Below, piece after piece: positions 50,759 through 61,519 of a stretch of DNA of 64,000 nucleotides. The notes beneath the pieces were generated by a model. It saw nothing but the letters and a program-made list of their open reading frames with translations. It did no database searches and was not told where the DNA came from. This DNA comes from Heliocidaris erythrogramma (Eukaryota > Echinodermata > Echinoidea > Camarodonta > Echinometridae), in the NCBI GenBank assembly GCA_025617745.1, contig CM046859.1, forward strand, positions 25,719,371 to 25,783,370. The letters are read 5' to 3'. The stretch's first letter is position 1; each line of letters opens with the position of its first letter. Position numbers and translations under genes: made by a program.

Positions 50759-53700
50759 ATGGCGTCTGTTGCTAGCTGCCTTGGATTCACATCCGTGTTC
50801 CTGTTTATTGCGCTGACAGTGGTTTCTGTTCACCAAAGTAAGTATTAAGGAACTTAAATTGTAAATATATTAACTCTTCTTGCATGGGTTCATTTATTAC
50901 AGACGTGTTTGTTCTGATATTACTAAGAATTAACGCCCAAATTGTATAACTTTACTACAGTCCCATATCATTTGTAATTTGTATTGCAAGTACTTTAGCT
51001 CTATCAGTATCACTTTTAAATTGTATCAGTATCATCTTCTACTAGGCCTACTACTAGTACTACTTTCTACTAGAGGAAGGAGGGGAATAAGATGATGAAG
51101 GAGAAGAAGGATAAAAAAAAAAGAAGAAGACTAAGAGTAAAGAGGAAGTAGAACTACATGTAGAAGGGGGGAAAAAGAAGGAAGAGGTCACACCACGAAT
51201 AGTGGTCATATTCACTCATAGCTACATTCCTATACTTCGTGTGTATAATGTAGGCAGTCATACACCTCATCTTTTTAAAACACCACTGCACAAAAGTCAC
51301 CAATATTCACTCAAAATCGGCATTTAATTTTCAAAAACCGACCCCAAAATATCCAAGAAATACAATAAATTCAACTCACCAATGTTGGAAAAGATATTTT
51401 CAAAAATCAAATCCGTAATTTACTGTTGATTCTCGCGAAACGAGCTATCGGAGTCATTGTGTACATTTCCTGGTCGCCGCGGGCGCCGACATCTCCCCCA
51501 AAGAGTTTTGTCCTCAAAAATTCGGTCTCTATGGCGTACACGGAAAAGTTCCGATTTTCTGTGTGCGCGATCGTAAAGATCGATGTGCGCTTGCGATCCC
51601 GAGTTTCTTCGTGGACAAAAATTGTATTGGCCGATTTTAGTCTAAGACATCGGCAGTTTGTAAACAACACGCGATCGCGAAACAAATCGGCGGGGATTTC
51701 TCCGGTTTTGGACAAGATTTTGACTTTGGATTTTGCTGAAAATATAAAAAGTTCTTCCTAACGGCCATTTGAGGTAGGAGTGAGATTTTTAAGGGCTGAA
51801 TTTGAAAGCAAGTATTTAAAATATTTATCTTATTTTTTCCCCCATACCTTTAGTACATGCGACAGAAAATACCAACTATTTTACAGAAATGTACCCGGGA
51901 GTGGTCATATTGACCACTACGAATACAAAATGCAAAAATAGTTGGTATTTTCTGTCGCGTGTAGTAAAGGTATGGGGGGAAAATAAGATAAATATTTTAA
52001 ATACTTGCTTTCAAATTCAGCCCTTAAAAATCTCACTCCTACCTCAAATGGCCGTTAGAAAGAACTTTTGATATTTTCAGCAAAATCCAAAGTCAAAATC
52101 TTGTCCAAAACCGGAGAAATCCCCGCCGATTTGTTTCGCGATCGCGTGTTGTTTACATACTGCCGATGTCTTAGACTAAAATCGGCCAATAAAATTTTTG
52201 TCCACGAAGAAACTCGGGATCGCAAGCGCACATCGATCTTTACGATCGCGCACACAGAAAATCGAGACTTTCCGTGTATGCCACATAGGGACCGAATTTT
52301 TAAGGACAAAACTCTTTTGGGGAGATGTCAGCGCCCGCGGCGACCAGGAAATGTACACAATGACTCCGATAGCTCGTTTCGCGAGAATCAACAGTAAATT
52401 ACGGATTTGATTTTTGGAAATATCTTTTCCAACATCAGTGAGTTGAATTTATTGTATTTCTTGGATATTTAGTGGTCGGTTTTTGTAAATTAAATGCCGA
52501 TTTTGAGTGAATGTTTGTGACTTTTGTGCAGTGGTGTTTTAAAAAGTTGAGGTGTATGACTGCCTACATTATACACACGAAGTATAGGAATGTAGCTATG
52601 AGTGGAAGAGGTGGCAGAAGGGAAGCATCACACCACGAATAGTGGTCATATTGACCACTACGAATACAAAATGCAAAAATAGTTCGTATTTTCTGTCGCG
52701 TGTAGTAAAGGTATGGGGGGAAAATAAGATAAATATTTTAAATACCTTACTTTCAAATTCCGCCCTTAAAAATCTCACTCCTACCGTTAGGAAGAACTTT
52801 TGATATTTTCAGCAAAATCCAAAGTCAAAATCTTGTCCAAAACCGGAGAAATCCCCGCCGATTTGTTTCGCGATCGCGTGTTGTTTACATATTGCCGATG
52901 TCTTAGACTAAAATCGGCCAATAAAATTTTTGTCCACGAAGAAACTCGGGATCGCAAGCGCACATCGATCTTTACGATCGCGCACACAGAAAATCGGGAC
53001 TTTCCGTGTATGCCACATAGGGACCGAATTTTTAAGGACAAAACTCTTTTGGGGAGATGTCAGCGCCCGCGGCGACCAGGAAATGTACACAATGACTCCG
53101 ATAGCTCGTTTCGCGAGAATCAACAGTAAATTACGGATTTGATTTTTGGAAATATCTTTTCCAACATCGGTGAGTTGAATTTATTGTATTTCTTGGATAT
53201 TTTGTGGTTGGTTTTTGAAAATTAAATGCCGATTTTGAGTGAATGTTTGTGACTTTTGTGCAGTGGTGTTTTAAAAAGTTGAGGTGTATGACTGCCTAAA
53301 TTATACACACGAAGTATAGGAATGTAGCTACGAGTGGGAAGAATAAGATTAAGAAAAGGAAGAGGATGAGGAGAAGATGGAAGAAGAAGTGGAAAAAAAG
53401 CTTAAGATATCAGTGATCTGATAGATATATCATCAGCATTATCGTGGAATAGGTCACCAGTCCATTCACTGCCGTTCATTTCATCAATGCGGGAGACAGC
53501 ATTCCACTCCCATAGACATAACACGTAAGTGTGTGCGTACACACTGAATGAGCAGAGACCTATTCCACGATATAAACCATATCATCTATGAGTATGAGCA
53601 CTTGAGTTTTTATCCTTCAAATGCAATTACACATATTGTTACAAAATGGTTGATTAAGTAAGAATGTATCTTGTTTCTCTTTTATCAAATCTTTAATTAA

Positions 53701-56700
53701 GTTCTTATTCTAAATTTCCCTTGTCTTTAATTTGTAGCTGGAGCTGTGAGTGAAGAAACACTAGACTCGGACTCCCACACTTTAAATGTTGCTTCAGAAA
53801 GCAAAGAAGAACTTGTTTCTCCAACATCACCTGTATCTACTCAAGATGATGATGATGGATCAAACAGCACAGAAAACTTGGGAGTGAAAGAGACTGAGCA
53901 CCAATCATCACTTCCGAGATACAGGCAAACATTGTTGCTCTATCATCTGAAGAGAAGTACACATTCACCAGTCTGCATTCTCTTTTCAGAGAATGGTAAG
54001 TAGCATACATATTTCAAATCCAATTATAAAGGAAAAATATGCCTATATACAAAAAGTGTTTATTACATGAAAATGTTCCGGATATAATGTCATCATAATC
54101 TGAAATCTATTTCATTCAATTATTAAAATTCTTGAGATCTGAATGTAGAAGATATTTGTTATTCATTTGCTTATGTATATTAGGTATGTTATTTTTCACC
54201 ATGAGTTTTGAGTTTTGACTGGATGTCATTTTCTTCAAGTATGTTTGAATAGCAAACATTACTTAATTTGATGAGATTGGAAATGAACAAACTTCTTTGT
54301 AACTTGCGTAATGACTTGAAACCTCACTTTATTTGGTCAAAAGTATATTTTTATGTGTTTCTTTGATTCTCTCAGATTCAGAATTTGAACTTGAGGAAAA
54401 GTTGTCAAAGCTATGGACCAAGATTTCAACCTATTCCTTATTTCAGACATGGAAAATGGGAGTGTATGATGTGGTGTTTGGGGTAAGTTATTCATAGGAG
54501 AGGGGGGGGGGGGGGGGGGGTGGACCAGCCATTTGCACTGTTAAGCATCTTTCTGTACAACCTTGTAGTTCCTGTGTAATGAGTTGAATGCTTATCACAA
54601 ATTACTTGACGAATGATATTTGATATTTTGTTAATAAATCTAATACTAAGACAATTTGTTGATCACACATGAGCGTGTAGCACAAACATCTATAGGAGTT
54701 CAAGAGATGCATATGTAACAAAAAAAATTTTTTCCATTTGTGTCGCCAACAAGTAGATATTTCTGTATGATCCCTTAATACTGGTGTCTAGTTTTCAGTT
54801 TTCAACATCTTCAGGGCCCCAGAGTTTGATTCTTTGTGACACTTTGAGAAAGCCTTGATAAATTTTCTCATCAAGCAACAAGGTTCTCAGATCTTCCTGT
54901 GATGTACGGTGAGATTTTTTAACATCCATGAATGAAATATACCAAACTGTTATGCAATGCTCTTGGAATAGGAATACAATAATCTACCCTGGATTAACTT
55001 TACCTTCTCAGACATGACGGTGATCATAATGTTTGTATTCTTTCCTCATCTTTTTGCTTCAGCCGTTGAGAGGTTTCTCTATACCAGACATTAAACCTTT
55101 CTTGAGATGCTATGTAGGAACAGCTGAACCAGAAGACTACTCCGGTAGACCAAGTCTTCAAAGGCTTCTCCAGTGGTTCAAAATGCTGGTGAGAGATATT
55201 CACCTGTATATTAGCACCCTTTCCATTAAAGATTACATGGGGACCAATCATTGTTTTGCTCTGTATATATGGAGTTTATGCTGGTATACATATACTGTAT
55301 TAAATTATCATCTATAAAGTTTACTTTTAAGATATCTGACAGGAAAAACGAAAAAAGTTTTTTTTTAAATCATACAGGGGAGCAAACACTTGCATCAATG
55401 TAAAAAAAAAGGGATGCAAGTTTAAACATATCTTATTTTTAGAAAATATGCAGGGATGCCACTTTTCAGACAAAAGTAGGAATTCCTACTTTTTCAACAT
55501 ATTTTTAGCCATAGAAAACCACTTTTTATGTACACAAGGGCCCATTCTAGATGATTTTTCCTACTATTTTATCAATTCTAAGTGGCATCCCTGAATATGT
55601 AACCTGCAAAATTCATAGATGGATAAATAGAATTGATAGAATAATTGCATTTCACTCAATTGAACATGGCCTTGACCTGGCATTGGTGTGAAAATTCAAA
55701 CACTCTATACATCGACTTGAAAATTCCGACAAACTTTCTTTATTAATCCAATCTCAGGGTCACAGGTATCGTAATCGAATAGCAGAGGCTGATTTGGATT
55801 CTTTGAGGAAGGCTGTCTCTGATGACAGTAAACTGACTGTCCTTGCTTTTCCTGGAGTAGAACAACACTTTGAGATTGAATGGATGCTGCTAGAGGTAAG
55901 GGTACTGTGAGATATGTTATTACTAATAGGAGTTTCTGATTGTCTTCAAATTCATTGATCACATAAATAAAACATGCTACAATCCTGAATCTATAGAAGT
56001 AAAATATGACTTATAAAGATACACAGTAGAAGCGGTATATGCCCACAGACAGGGTCTAAGACTGTTTTCCACAGCATACCTTAGGTGGAGTCGGCTACAA
56101 AGAAGTTTTTGAAACAGAAAGCCTCAGTTTGTTATGTTGAAAAAGAAATCATAGACATTAATTTTTTTTTTAACTGTAGTTTCAGTGTATATATTCGGTA
56201 TAAAAGTTTATCTGCCATGGAAATAAAGAGTTTCATCACTCAACAAACTATTAAGTGACATCTTTGTGATTTTTCTTTGTGTTGCAGTTCAAGTCGTCTC
56301 AACAAGATGATCTCCAACTCTTTGTGGTTCACCCAGGCTCGGTGAATGAGAGCTCACTGCAACACAAGTTTAACATCAAAGTAGAACCAACTATACTAGC
56401 TCTCAAGAAAGGAGGTTAGGACTTGTCAGTAGTCCAGCTTGCTGGCCCACCTTTTCAGAGTGTATTATCACAAAGACTTCAGCTGAAATGGATATGAGGC
56501 AGATATTTGGGCATATCCATCTCAGGTCCATATGTCACATATATATTACATGTGAGATTGACCACTTTTTTTCTTGAATAGGTTTTTAAAGACTTTACAA
56601 GTTCTGTTTTTATTTCAAGAGATATTTCTTTTGATATAAAACACAAAATGTCCATGTAGTTTGAGCACCAACACTCTCTTCCTGATGTCTTTGAACCTGT

Positions 56701-59700
56701 ACAGACCGACGTCTTCGAGTTCTGCAGAGGTTTGAGGAGCCCTTTGTGACCAGACAGTTTGTGGAGCCCTTCATCATGTCTCAGACTTCACCAGCTGTCT
56801 CCCTAACCGTGGTAAGTGATTGGGTGCTGCACTCATGGTCAGCAGGTGAGGGTTAAGATCCTTCATGTAGTGCCATCATACATTAACGAGGAGTTTTTCC
56901 AGGAGCATGATGACAGACAATTGTTGCGTACAGTGATTAAGGTATTGGGGTAAATGTCTTAAGCCATTGAAAACTATGCCCAAGATAAGCAAAGGGTAAA
57001 GTTGCAATAAGCCATTTTAATTACAATTCGCGCATGTGCAGATAAACGTCATTTGTACCGAGTACAAATGAGACCTTTATACGCTGCAATTTTGTACGCA
57101 CGACGATGCGCGCATCATTATGATATTACATGTTAAACAAGTAGGTCATCCGCTAAAACAAATGGGCGTGCGCGTTACAAATTGGGGTCATTTCAGAGTC
57201 ATTTTTACCATGTACTAATTACCAACTGGCTTACTGGTAACCTTCCGAGAATGTGCTCATATGATTCATCTATATCATAACTTTCAGCAGGAGGTGTTGA
57301 AACCTATGCTGCTATTGTTGTTGATTACGTTTTGATGATGCTCTTCAGTTTGTTGGGATGATATCCTGTGGATTATTTAAGCCACACCATATATTGCTAT
57401 TACTGTTGACTATAATATAATGATCAAATTCGTTATTCCCCCAGTCCCTAACTTGTAAACCTGTTCTCTAATGCCTTTCTCCAGGATGGTTCGCAACCTC
57501 AAATTCAGAAGGAGTATGAACTGGCAGGGGTCCAGGGAACTTGAGTGGGCCATGGAAGCTCTAGGATTCTTAGATGCTCTCTGGCCATATAGAAGCATTT
57601 TCAAACAAATTTAATGACTAATATTCCCTAAATAATTTAGCTTAAAAATAATTCTTCTCAGAACTAAGAGAACTTTTAAGCCATCACTGATTTTCAAACC
57701 TGTCTTTTCAAAATCAAACCCTGTCACTGTTACATGTTAAACCCCTCTGTGGACCACCCTGCTTTCTCGTTAATTCTGTAAATTTCTTTAATATTTTTTA
57801 CAGAATAACTTTCAGCAAGAGGTCTTCAGTGGGAGTGCCACGCCCATCCTGGTATGTTTCTACACCCACTGGGCTGAGGGTGTGGTCCCATATCTCCAAA
57901 CCTTCTTGGAGACTGTCAAGGTTTTCAGAGAGCATGGGGCGAAACTGAGATTTGGCATAGTAGATGTAGAGGTACAGCAAGATAGTAAGTATTCTTCTGT
58001 TGCTCTATTGGGGTGTTGCAAGAAAGTTGCAATCAATTGCAAATTGTAAAGCAAATTAGAACAACCATTCTGATTGGTTCAGGGTCTGCCCATGGTCAGT
58101 ACCGATCAGTTGCAACTTGCAATCAATCGCAACTTTCTTGCAACTTTCTTGCAACACCCCAGTTTGCTAGGAACAGTTTTTTTTTTCTTCATTATGTATA
58201 GTGTGTGCTTTTTGAATGTTCAGGCTATAAATACGACCTCCTTCTTCAAGTGATAATAGTAGTAATAGAGAATACTTATTAAGTGCATAATAACTCGGAT
58301 AGTTCTCTATGTGCTTTACAATCATTTTTGAAAATACATGTATACATACACATAATAACATTTCAAATGGGAACATAGGAATGAGACTATTCAAAATAAT
58401 CATCGTGATAAAATAACACCCCAAAACCAAAAACAAATAGCAAACAAACAAAAACAAACACTAAGCCATATATTCAGCCCCCATCAAAAAATGTTTAAAA
58501 TTATAAATTGTAGATAAATGTAATTCGTGTCTACCATTTTTGGACCCAGTGTATTATTATAAATCGTAGCATTATTAGGGGCATTTGATGAAATGTTGAT
58601 TGTGGTAACTTGCTGTTGGTTTTGAGACAGACTTTGAAAGTATAGTTTTGGTGGTGCATGAGTACCTGTATTTTGATATATATCATATATTACATGATAT
58701 TATTTCATAGCATGTTCTTTTTTATTGTACAGTTTCACTTTCATTCTTCATTGGCAGATTCTCTCAAATCAAAGAAATTATTGATATGAACGCCTTACAG
58801 GTGTAAAAGTATGCATGGACATGTTCCTATGTGCAGTTCTTGTTACAGTGTATTATTGCATTTATTTCTGGTAATGTATCAGGTTTTTGTAATTTTCTTC
58901 TTCATTTATTTTTTGTTGTTGTAGTTGTCCCACGCTGGTTGAATGCACCCGGTATAGAAGGAATGCCTTTCAGTATTTTGTTCTGGAGGAAGCTTGGTTT
59001 AGACAAAGGTGAACTTCTACACAAGTATTCAAATAATCAGATATTGGTGTATTACTAGAAATTAATAAAATTAATAATAATAATATTACGTGTAATTTAT
59101 AACGCGCCTTTCCCAAAGTGGCCCAAAGCGCTAGATATATATTATTACCCCGGTCATTGGATTCTGGCACACCCGCACACAATGTATGCACATTCTCCAC
59201 CCCCTGGGGAGCATTCCAGCAATGTGGAATAGTCTCAAATAATGTATGTAACACCAAGTGTGGTATATCCTTCTAATGCACAGTCTCTGTGTTCAAATTC
59301 TAATATCAAGGAGGTTCAAACAGATGGCGTCTCAACAAACAATAATTAATGCAAACACCTGGCAGATTATAAAGGATGTACAATTGAATTAATAAACCGC
59401 CTTGATGTCGGTATCTGCTACCGCCAAAGTAAACGGGAAAGATTTAGAGATGTTTTGACATTTGAATGTTTACGATGCACAGTTAAATTCATAAATCGAC
59501 AAACACAGAATGTGAATGTGCAGTTTTAATGTAAATAATTTCAATTTCATTCTGAAATTCCCCTGCCTCAGGATGAACAATTTTTTGAAATATAGCCTTA
59601 AAAGTGTCACAAATGTATGCCTCTTTTAAGGGCAATTTTAACACCTTTCCGCTTAATTCCGATTATTAAATTTCATATATTACTATCGTGAAAGATGGCT

Positions 59701-61173
59701 CTAGGAAATATAGCCAACCAAAGTAGTGGGCACATGCGGCCAGTCAAGAAATTGTCATCGCAGTTCTAGTATTTTTTGCACTAAATATGTTCGTTTGAAC
59801 CTTGTTATATCATTCATGCACACTTTTTTCAAGTTGCATGTGGGTCCGCGAAAACTAATTATCATTCTAACAGAATATCCTCCATTGTATGTATCCATGG
59901 TTATGCAATAAAACAGAATTTGATTTGTTTCCTCCTTTGGAAGATTGTTTTCGGAGAGCGCATATTGTCATGTTTTTTGTGGCGGCCTCGAAGCTCGCTT
60001 CAGAGGGAAGCTGTCTGTTGTGACTCCATCTGTTTGAACCTTCTTGCTAATATCCTTGGTTTTAATCTATTGTCTAGTTTTTAACAGAATGCAATAATTT
60101 ATGAAGGATAAATTAAGTGAGAGGAGAAAGTAACAAAAATTTGTGTTATTTTTGTACACTTCTGTTTCATACCTATATTTGTGTGTGTGATATACAGGTA
60201 AAAGTTTGCATCAGATTGCTCTACCAGAGGGAGCCAACACCCCCATGGCTATTGGAAGTTTCCTGAAGGAGCAGAATGTAACATTAGGAAGCACTGATGG
60301 AGGACTATTCCATTATCCAACATGGGTATCATCGTATGATATGGAGGTATGTTTATGAAGATGTTCTGTTGTTGAGCAATCATTTTGCGATAAGCATCAC
60401 ATTATCAAAGACAAACTGTGACAATGTTAAAAAGAAAAAAAGCTGAGAAAAAAATGCAAATGTATTGGGGAAAAATAAGATCATTACTAGATGTACAGTA
60501 GCAACTTGTAGAAAGGACATGTTTGTGTGTTGCCTTCACCATTATTATTTATCACAAAGTTATACAAAGTGAGTTACCGTACATGTAGGATGAAGAAAAA
60601 TGAAACATCTTGTTTGGCATGGTATTATAATGAGAGGGAAAAACAGAAGAACACATTTTTATCTATTCCTAACATTCCATCTCAGTTATCTAATCTCTTT
60701 TGTTTTTATCACAATTATCTTCATGAACTTGATTCACAGTTTACATATACATATGACAAACAGCCCCCCACCCCCCCCCAAAAAAAAAAGAAGAACACAC
60801 ACATTTTTATCTATTCCTTACATTCCATCTCATTTATCTAAGCTCTGTTGTTTTTATCCTAATTATCTTCATCAACTTGAGTCACAGTTTACATATACAT
60901 GTGGCCTGTAGCAGTGAATGTGGGTGAGCACCCACAGTCAGTGGATGCCGATGTCCATTTTCTCCTCAACCACATTGAAATACACAACCCTGCCTCTCCC
61001 TCCAGGTATCAATGGGAGAGTCCAGCCTCATTGCTCCAACATGCATCACGGCAGTCAACACTTCATTGGAGGGAGTGGAAGTTATATGGAGTGAGGGACC
61101 TCCTTCCATAGAGATATATGTTGACAGAACAGAACCTAACTCCATTACAGCAGCTAACGACATGCGCAGTCAA
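50759..61173 (+). CDS. Secreted/ER protein with redox-dead thioredoxin-like (PDI-type) domains, 11 exons, 3' end uncertain
   Basis: Exons joined by eye: 50759-50837, 53738-53995, 54376-54482, 55063-55188, 55758-55895, 56288-56414, 56705-56811, 57804-57984, 58925-59008, 60198-60346, 61006-61173. All junctions are GT-AG and every phase matches, giving 508 codons. The start ATG has A at -3 and G at +4 and begins a hydrophobic signal peptide (residues 1 to about 24). Residues 27-90 are acidic and Ser/Thr-rich. Residues about 205-278 look like a PDI b-type thioredoxin fold with a cis-Pro motif (VEPTILALKKG, Pro270). Residues 315 to about 445 form a clearer thioredoxin domain: the usual WCGxC is WAEGV at 337-341, so both cysteines are missing, but the cis-Pro loop IEGMPFSILFW (Pro389) is kept. 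NxS/T sites (for example NVT in exon 10) fit an ER lumen or secreted location. A chaperone or adaptor role rather than disulfide exchange is inferred. TXNDC16- or TXNDC11-like identity is only a guess. Exon 11 either continues to a stop at 61252-61254 (534 aa) or splices at GTATGT (61174). Confidence 0.72.
51189..53340. mobile_element. Cluster of three copies of a ~0.7-kb element in intron 1: one inverted pair plus one direct copy
   Basis: Copy 1 (about 51189-51885) is inverted relative to copy 2 (about 51900-52604). Copy 3 (about 52629-53337) repeats copy 2 in the same orientation. Copies 2 and 3 are nearly identical over most of their length, with a small deletion near 52785. The outer ends contain CACACCACGAATAGTGGTCA, and the joins suggest that a complete unit has this as a terminal inverted repeat. 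The short ORFs inside (about 70-110 aa, on both strands) match no family I know and contain no transposase motif, so a non-autonomous DNA transposon is the best guess. The cluster sits inside purine-rich microsatellite DNA. Confidence 0.7.
53440..53572. mobile_element. MITE-like inverted repeat in intron 1
   Basis: A 133-bp segment whose ends TATCGTGGAATAGGTC and GACCTATTCCACGATA are exact reverse complements. It has no coding capacity. Confidence 0.7.
55451..55593. mobile_element. MITE-like element with CAGGGATGCCACTT ends, intron 4
   Basis: A 143-bp segment with terminal inverted repeats CAGGGATGCCACTT, plus a subterminal AAGTAGG / AATAGTAGG match. AATATG directly flanks both sides, consistent with a target duplication. 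CAGGG ends suggest a hAT-like origin, which is inference. Confidence 0.75.
58010..58160. mobile_element. MITE-like element with GGGGTGTTGCAAGAAAGTTGC ends, intron 8
   Basis: A 151-bp segment whose first ~20 bases are the exact reverse complement of its last ~20. The right end carries an internal duplication of GCAACTTTCTT. No clear target duplication is visible. Confidence 0.75.
59075..59225. repeat. Dispersed-repeat remnant ending in (TAA)n, intron 9
   Basis: TAATAATAATATTACGTG is followed by AACGCGCCTTTCCCAAAGTGG and CCCAAAGCGCT. This resembles the 3' tail of SINE- or LINE-type elements frequent in marine invertebrates. Similar tails (GTGCTTTACAATCA near 58310; AAAGCACTTTAATCAG near 35408) occur elsewhere in the window. 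Confidence 0.5.
60647..60903. repeat. Diverged direct duplication in intron 10
   Basis: The segments 60647-60758 and 60790-60903 share GAAGAACACA, TTTTTATCTATTCC, ACATTCCATCTCA, AATTATCTTCAT and CACAGTTTACATATACAT in order, separated by C- and A-runs. Confidence 0.8.
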
Positions 61174-61353
61174 GTATGTATTGACATGGGTGTTCCACAG
61201 AATCATCTGTTTATACACATATCGAATTTTCACCTCCATTTTCCCATTCTTTAAATATTTAGGTACATATTGGAAAAAGGAAAGAATGTATTTTCAGTCA
61301 TTAATGGTTTGTTAATTTTCATTAAATTAATACCCATATGATTATACTCTGGT

Positions 61354-61359
61354 AATAAA
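61354..61359 (+). terminator. Candidate polyadenylation signal after exon 11 of the thioredoxin-like gene
   Basis: AATAAA lies 100 bases after the in-frame TAA (61252-61254) reached if exon 11 is not spliced at 61174. It would support this gene ending here, convergent with the sulfotransferase, whose own 3' end is about 160 bases away. Confidence 0.3.
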
Positions 61360-61504
61360 TTCTCATACCCCTTTTGAAGCGAATCGGTATGATTAAAGCT
61401 ATTATGGTATAGTTAGGCATGAAAGCATGATTGGGTAATTGATATGAGAAATATTATTGTTTTGATGGTCATCACTTTTTTTTTTCTATTAAAAATGCAC
61501 AATG

Positions 61505-61510
61505 TTTATT
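61505..61510 (-). terminator. Candidate polyadenylation signal of the sulfotransferase gene
   Basis: The + strand TTTATT reads AATAAA on the - strand, about 10 bases past the sulfotransferase stop codon. It is unusually close to the stop, so a more distal site may be used instead. Confidence 0.4.
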
Positions 61511-61519
61511 TCATTATTT

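Noticed and set aside
51426-51761. 111-codon open frame, repeated in the intron 1 cluster with counterparts on the opposite strand
   Set aside because: It is present on both strands of each repeat copy with no known domain and no evidence of expression, so I treat it as non-coding mobile DNA.
57482-57613. Possible extra exon between exons 7 and 8 (acceptor CTTTCTCCAG followed by an open stretch)
   Set aside because: It runs to a stop, lacks a convincing donor, and exons 7 and 8 already join in phase 0 without it.
60899-61005. Coding-like stretch just before exon 11 (frame starting MWPVAVNVGEHPQ)
   Set aside because: The only frame without stops is incompatible with the phase of exon 10 and with the frame of exon 11; the CCCTCTCCCTCCAG acceptor at 61005 fits better.
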